Made by a program: the position numbers and the translations under genes. This document shows positions 42,605 through 53,837 of a stretch of 64,000 nt of DNA, piece after piece (position 1 is the stretch's first letter; every line of letters begins with the position of its first letter). This DNA is from Eutreptiella sp. 'Long Island Sound 2002'. Lineage: Eukaryota; Euglenozoa; Euglenophyceae; Eutreptiales; Eutreptiaceae. Below the pieces are notes generated by a model. That model was not told the origin of the DNA. It ran no database searches and saw nothing but the letters and a program-made list of their open reading frames with translations. Location: contig OZ038382.1 in NCBI GenBank assembly GCA_964036045.1, forward strand, positions 82,559,918 to 82,623,917, given 5' to 3'.

Positions 42605-44128
42605 ATGGACACCAAGGACACTGCTGAGACAACAGCGCCCTCAGGGGCACCAGCCAAGCCAGCACTAAAGCTCAAGTCTGGTGGTGAACGTGAACCTCAG
42701 AACCCTGTACCTTCAGTGGCCTGAATTGGGCTCGGGGACAACTCTCTTGAAAAACCTAGGACCGGCCTTCAGGGGAATGCATGTGCGGATACCTGAAGGC
42801 AAGGCGGAAGGAGAAGGAGACATTGGAAGGAGGAGCCAAAGACGACCGTGAAGGCGAGCATGAACAATCAGAAGATGTACCCTGCGGCGAGAAGCCCTCT
42901 GAGGGCGCGCCAGGGTGAAGAGAACACCCTACAGCATCCTCTCTCACTGTCAGTTCACTCCCTGCTACAAATGCAGCAGCATCCTCCCCCAAAAATACTC
43001 CACCCTTGACCGAGGGTACAGTCTTTGCTGGTACGCCTTACCCCACTCTTGGAGTGGAACCGCTCGCTACTGAGCCACCTATGGCACATCCAGTCAGCGA
43101 ACCAGTGGCCTCTGGCTCTTCCTACGTTGGTGACCATGAGCAAACCGCAGGTCACGAATCAGATGCGTTTCGTGGAGCCGCCGTTGGTGTGTGCACACCT
43201 ACATTCCTTGCCTATACCATGCCGGAGCATGCCTTTAGTTCCCTGAGCGGCGTACAACGCCTTGAGTTTTGTGGATGAAGGAGCAGTCCATGACAGGTTC
43301 GGACGTCAGAGAAGCTCGTTGTGGTGCCACTGCTGATCTGGTTGGTGACCTCATTGAAGAAGTCCAGGTCAAACTGAAGCCTCTGATACCGCCTCAAGGA
43401 TCACCTGTGACCATTGGAGCTTCCCCTCGCCGAGTACAGGCCAAGAACCTGGTCGCCAGATTCACTCATACCCTCGATGGTGTGAGAAGCTGACTGATTG
43501 CAGCCCCCGCAGCTGTACCAAGGAGCCCCCTTGTGCCAAGAACACAAAAGCCGCCCTAGAGCCATGGGGAAAGGTCCAAGGGGACCTGTCGAAGCTGACG
43601 ACCCAGAGTGCTATGGAGGACGTACAGCCCTGTGGCTCCAGTGACTTGGGCGGTGACCCTTCGAACCCCGAAGGGCCATCTCTATCGTCAGCTTCACTCT
43701 CTGAGGACGATGACCCTGAGGACCGAGTGGCAAAAAGGAGAAGATAAAAAGGAAGAGCCGGCGCCAAGACAGGCGTCGCTCCAAGGAAGCCAAGGCAATT
43801 GCCAACTCTAAGATTGTTGTGAACCTGCCCGAGTTCAATCGGAAGGACCTCAGCGAGTTCGCAGAAAGTGTTGGTCAGTTCCTGAGATTGACGGGCCAGA
43901 CCCACCCTAGTGGGCGGGTGAAGTGTGACCTGCTCTTGCAGTGTTCGAAGACCACGTAGTTGGACAGGCAAGTGAAGCAGATCCTGACAAAGTCCGCCGT
44001 GTTCGCCGATGTGTTGTTTTGCCTTTGGAGGCAGTAACCCCCCTATGAGAGCGACTTATCTATCCCGACCAAGATCCAGAAGCTGCCTATGTTGCCCAAC
44101 AAACCCAAAGCTGCGTGTATCCCATGAT
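42605..44128 (+). pseudogene. Second gag-like gene, plus strand, decayed
   Basis: Starts MDTKDTAETTAPSGAPAKPA at 42,605 and stops at 42,724. Protein-like pieces follow in shifting frames: 43,006-43,278, 43,269-43,493 (GDLIEEVQVKLKPL) and 43,770-44,110 (VVNLPEFNRKDLSEFAESVG, LRLTGQTHPSGRVKCDLLLQ, LTKSAVFADVLFCLWRQ). The last segment is a helical, capsid-like domain of the kind found in retroelement gag proteins. A TAG (about 43,958) and a TAA (about 44,036) interrupt it. It does not match the other gag proteins of the window, so it is a different family. Confidence 0.45.
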
Positions 44129-44183
44129 CGGTAAAACACATATACGTTATTCTACAAACAAAATACAAAATTAGGCATTCGGA

Positions 44184-44390
44184 GTGCGCGAGGCCTCGCG
44201 CATTCCGATCACGTAATGTAATGTTTTACGGGGGGGGGATATGACGCGTAAGACTGCAGGTGCAGTACCATACTGACAAGCACATTTGATTTATGTGGTG
44301 TACCTGTGTGTAGTCGCAGCCTTGGTCACATATGAAACGGTTGCAGAACATCGTTTGACGGAAATAATCAGTGCGCGAGGCCTCGCGCAC
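44184..44390. repeat. Two copies of a 20-bp palindrome
   Basis: GTGCGCGAGGCCTCGCGCAC is a perfect palindrome at 44,371-44,390, and differs in its last base at 44,184-44,203. Two further, less perfect copies lie at 39,063-39,082 and 45,893-45,912 inside the duplicated segments. Function unknown. Confidence 0.9.
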
Positions 44391-45660
44391 TTAAAGAACA
44401 CGAGGAAATTAAAATGCAAGCAGGTCAGGCTACGCCGGCATTTACATTCCCTTTCAAGTCTACCACTTGTGACTGTCGATTATACATCGCTAACCTTCGT
44501 CGTAATGTTCGTTGTAATAACTGGCGGCAGGGGAATGATTTTTGTTTTCGAACAGCCACTCTATGGCAGGCGCGTCCAGGTTTAATGGCGGCCGTAGCCT
44601 TGGCAGCTCGAAGGATATTGTTTTTTATTTCCACCTGCGATTAAGAACGAAAACGGAACAGGAGATTGTGGTTGGGAAAACTGTTTCTGGTTACTGGCGA
44701 CGGAGCACAGGCAGATACCAACTACAAATTGGGACGGCAGCGTGCGCACTAGTAATGACGAAAGGAAAAGGCAAGATGTTTGCAAGCACGCTGGTTTGAA
44801 ATTACGCTGTGCGAAACGTGAATTAAAATATAGTCACAAAATTAATTTAACGCAGACATACACAGAATGCCGCTTCGCGCCACAAAATCAGTAACACATC
44901 GAATGATTGCAGAGGTAAGCAAAGGAACTGCCACATTAAGAGAGGCATCCGCTGCAAACAAGCATACCAAGCAGCTGATGACTTGTGGAACGGACTGAAA
45001 CAAAACAACCTGGCGGCAAAACTGCTGATAAGAGTTGCACAGCGAGTCAGGTTCAACAAAAGAATGCGACACAGTTTGCCTGCAACTGAAAGGCAGGAGG
45101 ACAAGCGCTGGGTGCCCATTTTGCGACAAGGGGGCTGGAACCTGTACCATTTGATGCGTCAACGGGCAGTACCAAACAGAAACATCCAGCGAAAAACAAC
45201 AAGATACGTAACACAAACAGAAAGACCAACCAAAGTACAACTTGGTACAACTTGGGCAAGCAGACACCGTCGCAAATACATTGAGAGAACAGGCAGCAGC
45301 AGCACTTAAGACAGCGTTGACATTGGTGCTTCCATTGTGTTGCGTGCTGTGGCTCAACAACTGGTTTAGGGCACAATACACGACACACCCAGACGATGGG
45401 GATGGTGACAAGGAGGAGTAAGATGGGGATCTGCATGAAGTACTGAATACAGAGCAGGAGCGGAAGCGGGCGCCCGCCTCTCAATTTGATTGAAGTCCTG
45501 ATGATGCGGGTAGAGACCAGCACAAGAGGAAAGCCAAGACTGCAGCACGTGCAAGTGCAGAGTTCAAGCCGCCATCGCGTTCTGGCTCTCAGCCATCCCG
45601 CGGCACCGTGTCCTCCCCAAGCGGGGGAGGTTCAGTGGCAATAAGCATAAATGCCAGATT
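44391..45660. other. No gene assigned; weak plus-strand coding signal
   Basis: A plus-strand frame at 44,983-45,309 is basic and protein-like (AAKLLIRVAQRVRFNKRMRH, TRYVTQTERPTKVQLGT), but no family is recognised. A 7-bp stem (CCTCCCC/GGGGAGG, 45,612-45,630) lies near the edge of the duplicated segment. The Cys/Leu-rich minus-strand frame over the same span looks like its shadow. Confidence 0.35.
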
Positions 45661-45687
45661 GGCAAAGCTGGCAGCACTGAAGAAGAA

Positions 45688-45727
45688 GTAAGACAAGATT
45701 AACCCAGATTTTCTTCTCTTTTTGCAG
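45688..45727 (+). other. Possible 40-nt intron (copy 2)
   Basis: GTAAGA donor, pyrimidine tract and TTTTTGCAG, same length as the copy at 38,859. See that entry. Confidence 0.33.
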
Positions 45728-47631
45728 TCATGTGTGCAAGAGGTCTGGTGCACTCGCCCTGAACGCGAATGCATTTATATGCCCTTAAGGGCTTTCACAT
45801 TTTTGCCGAGCTTTTATTTCAGTGTTTGCATGTGGTGCATTTCCTGTCATCTTCTTGTTGCCTTCTGTCCACAATTGGTTCCACAACCTGGAGTGCCGGA
45901 GGCCTCGCGCACTGAGGGACAGAAAAACGCAATTTTTTTTGCAGAACAAACTCTGTTAGTACTGGTGTTCCACAAAATTACAATTTTAAAATTGAGCTTT
46001 TGAAGAGGCATGTAAATGTGGGATCCTGAAATACAAAAGCAATAATATTGGTGACACTAACCCCTTCAAATCAATCAAAATGATAATTTTTTCTACGGAG
46101 GAAAATCTTGAAAAAACTAGCAAATTGCGTGAAAAATTATTTTTTTCGTTGTGTCTCATATGCTCATATGTTTCATGGGCCCTGTAAATGTCGAAAAAAA
46201 GTAGTTTTTATGGTTGCCACGTTTTGTGTCCGCCCCTTCCACAAGGGGGTGCAGTTTGCGTGGGCTAAGTCTGAGGCTTACATCCGCCAGTGTTGGATGC
46301 GCTGCCAATGCCCTTTGGCATATCCTGCTTGACAGGGTGGCAGGTTCGGCGAAGTCCGCATCCCTCTGCAAAACATCCCGTGGCTGCCCCTTTTGCTGGC
46401 CCCCGATCCTGATGCTGCGCCTCCTCGCTGATGAAGTCAATGATCTCATCAGCGGTCGTCCCCGGGTCGATTGCCTGAACCCTCGGCATCTCCATGGTTC
46501 ACTTGACCCTGTCCATGGCCTTTAGGCTGTCGCCCATCCTGCGGTCCTCCGTGGTCAGCATCTCCCGCATCATCGTTCTTCATGGTGTCGACCCGGTAAT
46601 CCGCGGTGGCTTAGGACTTGATCCACTGCAGCAGGCCCTGGTGCTCTTGCTGGCGCTGGCGGATCTTGACGACAGTCCTCCACGGGCGTCGTTTCTGCTC
46701 CTCTGCTTGGACCTTCTCCTGCCCCTTGTACCGCAGCATGACGTACACCCGGTGAGCTTCTGACTCCTCCATCCAGTGCTCGACATACCACCCCAAGTGG
46801 CGGTACTCCCGGCGCAAAATCCGCCCATCTGCCAATCAGATGTGGGCCCCGGGTGTTCTCTACGATACAGCCCGGAACTGGGGCTGGGCATGGTGCGGGA
46901 GAGCAGCAACCTCTTCCTTGCGGCAGGCGCGAAGCATCTCGTTGCAGATGGATTTTTTGCCATCCTCCAACCAATCGACCAGCTCCTTCTTTGCATTGGC
47001 CGGGACACAGTGCAGATGCATGGACAGGCAGAGCTGGTGCCACTGGGCCTCGTTGCACCCCATGGTGGAGTCGTCGATGTACCTGTTCCATGTCCGCTCG
47101 TCATCCACGTCTTCCGGGTTGCCACTGTACTTGGGTATGGGGACGGTGCCCATCACCCGGGTAATCTTTGCCTCAGCCAGTCCATTGGCAAACACAGTGG
47201 GGGTTGCCGTTGTTCCTGTCGCCCTGGGCGCATTCCATCGGCCACCCCCGTACTTCTGCATGTGCAGGGCGTTCACAGCTGACTCGATGGGCGGTGCCTG
47301 GCCCATGGTGTATGCGCCAGCATCAGCGTTGTTGGCATATGGGGAAGGAGTTCCCTTTCTGGCGAGATACACCTCTTGCGCGGGGGCAACTGACCCGAGC
47401 AGGCGCTGCCGGAATCTCTGTGGCGGCACCTCAGTGCTACCCAGCATACTCTGCCCAAATGCAGGTGAGTAGCTGGACCCACGGTCGCTCCCCGCGTGAG
47501 AGCCGTGTCCACCATGCTCGGATCCACCCATGGCCGCCATCCGATAGGGATGACACTTGTGGTGGTGCTGGCGATGATGCTGGTGATGATGTCCGTGCTG
47601 ATGCTGGTGGTGATGTTGGTAATGATGCTGG

Positions 47632-48153
47632 TGTAATAGGCCAGCCTGGGCAATTAGGACAGGGGTGCAGGAGCCCTGTCGCGATCGCGTATTCGAGCGT
47701 CGCAGGCGCAAATGCCAGAGTGGAACCAGAAGAGAGAAAGAAAGAGAGAAGCTCTGTGTTACGTTATTTTGTGGTTGCTTATTTCTGACTAATTCTGTGC
47801 TTGGCATTCTTTTGGTTGTTGTAGATATGTTGCATGGAGGGATGCCAAAGTCCCCAAACTGCCCACGCTCGTGACACCGGCAGTGACCGCTCAGCCAAGC
47901 AATGGAGATCAAAACTGCTTGGAGGTTATGAAGGTGCAGGGTTCGCGTGCGGGACGTGTACATCAGTGCATACACAGCACAAAGTACAAGGAGTGCAGAA
48001 TCAGCAGCATCCAAGGAGTGCAGAACAAGCAAGGAAAAGTAGCAACTACTAAGGGGAACGAACGTCAACGGTTTTGAGAGTTTGAATAAACAAAGAGAAC
48101 AGGTTTTGGTGACATCGCAAGAGTTTTGGGTTACCTCCGCCGAATGCCTTACA
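47632..48153 (+). repeat. 5' LTR
   Basis: TGTAATAGGCC ... TGCCTTACA. Contains AATAAA near 48,083, a plausible polyadenylation signal in plus orientation. Confidence 0.85.
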
Positions 48154-48234
48154 AAACTCTCAACTAAGTACGGATGCCCTGAAGCTCTCCAACTGCCGCG
48201 CTGAGGCAGCCCTGCGACTGCAGTGTGCAGCAAT

Positions 48235-48500
48235 CAAGCAGCAGGCCAAAGCCAGCGGATACGATACCAGTTCTGCGCTACAGCCCTGAGGGAAACCCGA
48301 AGTATCAGCGCCGCGTTACAGCGCTGAGAGGGAACCAAAGTACCAGCGTTGCAATACAACGCCGATGGAGGCTCAGAGAGACTCACGAACTATCAGCGCT
48401 GCGCTGCAGCGCCGATGGAAGCACGGGGAGACTCACACAGTACCAGCGCTGCGCTACAGCGCTGAGAGAGGCCTGGAGTACCAGTGCTGATGGATGTGTT
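48235..48500. repeat. CAGCGCTG-rich minisatellite inside the LTR element
   Basis: About five imperfect units of roughly 45-60 bp with ACCAGCGCTGCGCTACAGCG and GAG(A/G)GA boxes. The AGCGCT core makes each unit partly self-complementary. Confidence 0.8.
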
Positions 48501-48562
48501 GACCGTAGCAGTGCGTTATTGACGATGGCTAACCGCGAGAGGAGGCCGGGCTAGTCAGAAGA

Positions 48563-48760
48563 GCGTAGCGCAAGCCTTCCGGCAAATACCGCCTCGAGGC
48601 TTGTCTACGCCGTGTGCAGGGGCAAGGGTAGCGAAACAGCAGCCAGATTAATGCAGCTCGGATGAGCAGATGACCACCTCCTCTTTTGGCGAGATTATGC
48701 ATTCTAAATGAGGCAGATGACAAAATGAGTTTCTCACCGAGGCCCTGACAGCCTCGGTGA
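48563..48760. other. Two stem-loops in the LTR element interior
   Basis: First: GCGTAG-x2-CAAGCC (48,563-48,576) pairs with GGCTTG-x-CTACGC (48,598-48,610). Second: TCACCGAGGC (48,734-48,743) pairs perfectly with GCCTCGGTGA (48,751-48,760) across a 7-base loop. Such structures could serve RNA packaging or dimerisation, but that is a guess. Confidence 0.75.
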
Positions 48761-49316
48761 CGTTGGTCTTTGCAATGTATGCATCGAGTATAAATGCACC
48801 TTTGCCCTGGTTTGTCTTGGTGGAGCCTCTTTTGTTGTATAGTAAAGGCCCCGAAACAACAGGGCAAAGGTGCTACAAACAGCGGGGTGTGAGACTGCTG
48901 GGCCTTGGGGCATGTTGTTGATTGTGTATGAGGCTGCTCAGTTGAGGCCCGACCCACTGGCGGGCAAGTGCATGGTTTGGGGGTGGTGTCGGTGGTTGTG
49001 GGTAGGTGAAGGGGTCAGCCACTCGAGAGTGGCGGCCGGGTACCAGATCCGGAAGGGTCATTGTATACAGGGGGGGGCAGTAGGTCGAGCACATGGCTCC
49101 GAAAGAAGTCACCAAACACCCCAGGGCCAGATCCCCTCGGTGCCTGGGCCAGCCCTGCCCCCCCGCCAAGACTGCAGCTCAGCAAACGAGCATGCACCAG
49201 TGACCCGCCCCCACGCCCGGAGTTATGCCTTTTGTAGGTTTTTTTGCCCAGGCCAGCCATTGGTTTTGACTATGTATCAGACTCTCCACACTCCGTGTCG
49301 TGTCTTAGGAGGGGGG

Positions 49317-49845
49317 TGTAATAGGCCAGCCTGGGCAACTAGGATAGGAGTGCAGGAGCCCTGCCGCGATCGCGCATTCGCGCGTCGCAGGCGCAAATGC
49401 CAGAGTGGAACCACAAGAGAGAAAGAAAGAGAGAAGCTCTGTGTTACGTTATTTTATGGTTGCTTATTTATCATTAATTCTGTGCATGGCATTCTTTTGT
49501 TTGTTGTAGATATGTTGCATGGAGGGGTGTGAAAGTCCTCAAACTGCCAACGCCTGTGACGCCGGCAGTGACCGCTCAAGCGAGCAAGGAACAATGGAGA
49601 TCAAAACTGCTTGGTGCTTATGAAGTTGCAGGGCTTGCCTGCGGGATGTGTAGATCAGTGCATACACAGCGCAAAGTACAAGCAGTGCAGAACAAGTAGG
49701 ATCCAAGGAGTGCAGAACAAGCAAGGAAAAGTAGCAACTTCTAAGGGGAACGAACGTCAAAGGTTTTGAGAGTTTGAATGAACAAGGAGAACAGGTTTTG
49801 CAGAAATTGCAAGATCTTTTGGTTACGTCCGCCAAATGCCTTACA
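49317..49845 (+). repeat. 3' LTR
   Basis: Same ends as the 5' LTR and preceded by a polypurine tract. It differs from the 5' LTR at many positions (roughly nine in ten bases agree by eye), so the insertion is old. The AATAAA of the other copies is AATGAA here. Confidence 0.85.
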
Positions 49846-51334
49846 GCTGGTGATGGCTGTGACCATGTCAGGCATCAAGGTGCGCCAGGAGCTTGGGCGC
49901 AGGTGGCGAAACCAGAAATGGCTCGCCAGCCATGAGGGTTGCCGGTGTTGTCGGTAGTCCCGTAAGAGGATCGGCCACTCCCTGCCATTGCTTCGCGGAC
50001 TCTGGCTGAGTGGAGTTCTGTGCCAGGAATTGGGGCACTGGCGGTGGCACAATGAACATGATAACCTCTGGCTGGGGAAGGAGTCCCAATTCTGGGTTTG
50101 GACCTGTGGGTTTCTGCGTCGCACCCCGTAGCTCCTCTTACTTTGGGCGTGCCTCGGGTATCAAATCACAGATCGCCCACATGCCCCAGTCAAATTCGCG
50201 GATGTCCTCCGCATGCTTCAGCATCGTCTGCTTGACCATGACGGCCTGATCAAGGAGAATCTGGTTCTTCCACTCCAGCTGGGCCAGCCGCTCTGCCACA
50301 CCCGAGTACTCGCTCGGGGCATCCTTCACGTTTGGGAACAGAGGATCTGATACGCTCTTGCCGTCCGGGAACTTCCCCACCAGTGCAAACCGGTTGCTGG
50401 CTCCTAGACTGGGGCCTGTTGCCCGTGCACCCAAACTTGTCACCGCAGACGGCTCCTTGTCCATCAGCATGCGTTTGTCAACTAGTCGGTGGGTGCGGTT
50501 GACCGATGGAGCGGATGCTTCAGGGGGCTGGCTGTGGTGGATTGAAGGAGTGGATGTTGCAAACGCCACACCGTGGGGGACTTGTGGACCGGATGGTGCG
50601 GATATCTGCCCGTGGTCCACTGATGAAGAGGATGCTGCAAGGGCCAAGCCATGGAGGACTTGGCTACCTGGAAGCAGGCGTGCTTGTGGTTCAACCTCCC
50701 TGTCGCACATCATGGTCTCAACGTGCTCTGGGCCAGGGAACCAACGACCGACGCGATCGTCAACGGCCATGGAGTCTCCAACAGCTGCTGGTTGTGGTTG
50801 CACCGGCCGCGCTTCTTCGCCTGCCGCTGCAGCCAGCCTAGTGGGCTCTGAGCCCACCCGATCCAACCGCTCCCTCAAATGGCAGGCAGGGCTTTCACAT
50901 TGTGCATTCCTACACGCCGACTCACATGCGGTGATCCTGCAGACAACCCCCTCAATGAAGTCCAGGGATTTGGCGTCCTTCACCATCTGGTTGTGGTGGC
51001 CATGCGTCTCGATGAACTCCAGTGTCTTCTTCAGCTGTGCCTCCAGTTGGATCCTCAAGGCCTTCTCCTTCTCATGCTGAACACGCTTGGGGACGATAAA
51101 CCGCTGAAGCTCCTGCATCCTGTCCTCCTTGTCTTCTCTGGGGTCCCCTATTACGTCGAGGGTGCCCTCGGGCTTGCGTCTCTCCTCAGCTGTTGCCACT
51201 GAGGGTGACACCACCGACCCGAGGTCATTGGATCCCAACAGGGAGCGGTGCAAGATGTCCACGTCAACCTGTGGGTCAAGCGTGAAGGGCGCAATGTTTG
51301 CCAGGTGCTTCGACCAGGATTCACTCGCGCGCAC

Positions 51335-52590
51335 CCGAATCTTGTCTTGGAAATTCGAAACAAATCAGAAGTCCAACTGGCATTCTTCAAAACTTGGGCA
51401 CCATGTTTGTGGTTTTTGCGATCGTTACGCAGTCATTTGCGGATCCATTTGATCAGGTACAGAATCTCATCTTTGGGGACCTTCTGACCTGTTTTGTTCA
51501 GCATTTGATCGACACGTATTCATTCATATAAATCCCATTTTGTTGTCCCTAAAAGGGCCCAAATTTGTGTTTCTCCAGGTATGGGGACCTTCAGAAGATA
51601 CCGAAGTGGGCTGCCACTTTGTACGTTTCAAGGGCTATCTATAGAGGCATACATTATTCAATCAGGTGACACTATGTTCAAGCTACAAGCATTTGAAAAG
51701 TGTCACAAAAGATCCTTTTTGGGGGGTACAATTTGCAGTAAACCCAATAAAGCTCCACAGCCACGGCACTTGATTCCGCCGAATCTTCCTGCAGCCCGTC
51801 CCAAGACCCATTCCAAGCTATCGATGAAAACAAATTGGGCACGTTGCACCATACCTTCAAAGATATTGAGCAATTTTTTGAAATGTGGAGACTTCAAAAG
51901 AACTGGAAAATTGGGCAGCTCCGCGCCACTTCTCGTTTGTTTTCATGTGTAGGCCCGAAGGAAGTATGCCAAAGATATTCTGTACCAGATTTTATTGGGA
52001 TAGATCTATGGTCCCACTGCATATAGCCTTCTTGCTATGTTATGTCCCGTAGAAAGTGCATGTTCCGTCATTACTGACTAAGGTTATAGCATATATGTCT
52101 GATCTTCCCACATACTGTGATAGAACACCCATCCTACGCGGCTTGTGGCAACGATTTCTTTTGGTAAGATTTTTGCAGAACAGAATGCTGGCGTGCAACA
52201 CAAAAATCACCCTACTTTACCACAATGATCGCCAGATATTAGCCATTCACATGCCTAGTTGGGCCAGCCTGGCGTGGCAAAACAGCTTGGCTCTCAATAT
52301 GTATGCAAAAGTGGTACATGTTTTGTGGTAGATGTCTTTGGATAGGTTCTGACATGCCATGAATGAGAGAACCATGGTTTCAATGCCCATAGGCCTGTCG
52401 CTTGATTAGTTTAGTGACACAAGGACGATGTTTTCCATTAGGGTTCTCAAGCAATGCGACATATTACGATGTTTCTACATAGTGGGATAGAAGTACTGTC
52501 CTATGCAGCTTCAAGCCATTGTTTCCTCATTCTTCTCATGCAAGAACCCAGTGCAAAGCATTAAGCAAGAAGGCTACCCGACTTGGATAC
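51335..52590. other. AT-rich stretch, no gene recognised
   Basis: Only short open frames on either strand. No LTR matching the gag gene was found upstream of 51,334. Confidence 0.5.
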
Positions 52591-52620
52591 ATTTTATTGA
52601 CATTCAGAGGCACAACAGCA

Positions 52621-53275
52621 GGCCAAAAAGTCTCAATTTGATAATGTGTACTTGTTGAACATTGCACATACATTTTGCGATATTCCTCAATTTGATTGAA
52701 AGGCATTGAAGACATTGAAATACACTGTTCATGATACATCAAATCCTATAAGGTGAGCATTTGGATTTGTCATCTTGCCTTTTGCTTTTAAATTGTGTGC
52801 GTATTGTCCTGGCCTGGAGCTTGAGGCATAATGGACGGCGGCCAAAAAGGCTCAATTTGAAAGATGTCTACTTGTTGAACATTGCACATATATGTTAAGA
52901 TATTCCTCCATCGGATTGAAAGACATTCAACACATTGAAATACACGCTTCATGATACTTTGAGTGCTACACCATGTGCAATTTGTGGTCTTGCCTTTTGC
53001 TTTCAAATTGTTTGCTTATTGTCTTGGCTCGGGGTCTGAGACATCATGGACTAAGGAACTCTGCTATTACGGGCAATATTCATTTGCCTGTTTTGCATGT
53101 TTTGTTTATTTGTACTCATGGAACAGTGCACATAGATCTAACTATATTCCTCCATTTGATTTAAAGACAATGAACACATTCACATAAACCTTTCGTGTTA
53201 CTTGGAGGACTATGACATGACCGTGCAATTTGTGTTCTTGCTTTTTGCATTCAAATTGTTTTGTTTGTGTCTAGT
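52621..53275. repeat. Three diverged tandem units of about 220-240 bp
   Basis: GGCCAAAAAG(T/G)CTCAATTTG occurs at 52,621 and 52,840. TATTCCTC(A/C)AT-type boxes occur at about 52,680, 52,902 and 53,143. CTTGCCTTTTGCTTT-type boxes end each unit. Confidence 0.8.
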
Positions 53276-53331
53276 GGACTGCAACGGTCTACAATGCAAT
53301 TGTCCAATAAGGTTTCCCTGATAGGCGTATT

Positions 53332-53545
53332 AGATACGGCAGGATACGGCAGGATACGGCAGGATATGGCAGGATACGGGGAGATACGACAGGATACGAC
53401 AGGAAGTGGCAGGACACGGCAGGATATGCAGGATACCGCAGGATACCGCGGAATACGACAAGATGCGACAGATACGGCAGGATATGGCAGTATCCGCCAT
53501 GATACGGCAGGATACGGCAGGATATGGCAGGATACGGCACGATCC
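53332..53545. repeat. 10-bp GGATACGGCA minisatellite
   Basis: About twenty imperfect copies of GGATACGGCA. Since 10 is not a multiple of 3, every frame on both strands is open, which creates false ORFs. Confidence 0.95.
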
Positions 53546-53598
53546 AAATTATCTGCCTGTTTGCACTACGAAAACAACCATTTTGCGTTCATTCGGTG

Positions 53599-53837
53599 TT
53601 CGGTGGTATTTCGTACTGTTCCTGCCTGCCCATTGTGACGTTTCTGGTTGACAACCAGCTTTGCTGTACATCATTTCTCCGTTTTGAAAGAGGAGAAGAT
53701 AGCTACCTGTTCCGAGAGTTTGGTGGTTTTTCCTCCTGTTCCTTCGTGCCTATTGTGACGTTTCCTTCATGTTGACACCCGCCTCGCTGCACACCACTTC
53801 TCGGTTTTGAAAAAGACAGAGATTGCTACCTGCTTGT
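53599..53837. repeat. 120-bp tandem duplication
   Basis: TTCGGTGGTATTT at 53,599 matches TTTGGTGGTTTTT at 53,719, and similarity runs through CATTGTGACGTTTC, GTTTTGAAA and GCTACCTG in both. Confidence 0.85.

Larger units (their letters stand above)
45667..48214. repeat. Segmental duplication, copy 2
   Basis: Same-orientation counterpart of 38,838-41,366, about 6.83 kb away at the left edge. This is the parental-looking copy: to its right the LTR element continues complete and the gag gene resumes beyond it. Confidence 0.92.
47632..49845 (+). mobile_element. Small non-autonomous LTR retrotransposon inserted in gag
   Basis: Two direct LTRs of about 520 bp (47,632-48,153 and 49,317-49,845), each TG...CA with TGTAA/TTACA ends, flank 1,163 bp of interior. 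GCTGG occurs immediately outside both ends (47,627-47,631 and 49,846-49,850) as a 5-bp target-site duplication. A purine run AGGAGGGGGG (49,307-49,316) touches the right LTR, as a polypurine tract should, which sets plus orientation. No tRNA-complementary TGG is seen after the left LTR, so the primer is unknown. The interior has no recognisable protein. It fits a TRIM-like element that relied on another element's proteins. Confidence 0.85.
46265..51334 (-). pseudogene. Gag-like gene split by a nested LTR element
   Basis: The N-terminal part is 51,334-49,846. It has a long frame (398 codons) with a charged helical segment (EDRMQELQRFIVPKRVQHEK), Cys/His residues, and LAQLEWKNQILLDQAVMVKQ, then TAA at 50,138, then the same frame on to LLPQPEVIMFIVPPPVPQF and a TGA near the junction. 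The distal part is 47,631-46,265, starting with the His/Gln tract and containing TRVMGTVPIPKYSGNPEDVD and KKELVDWLEDGKKS. If the LTR element and one target duplication are removed, the two parts join in the same frame. A TAG at 46,860 is shared with copy 1, and a TAA lies near 46,611. The shift to another frame near 46,580 is also shared. No zinc knuckle is seen. Confidence 0.65.

Noticed and set aside
45053-45523. Cys/Leu-rich minus-strand ORF that looks membrane-spanning
   Set aside because: It is antisense to a basic plus-strand frame, and the hydrophobicity follows from that complement.
53251-53651. Tyr/Pro-rich and Gly/Arg-rich repeat proteins on both strands
   Set aside because: All frames are open in the 10-bp repeat.
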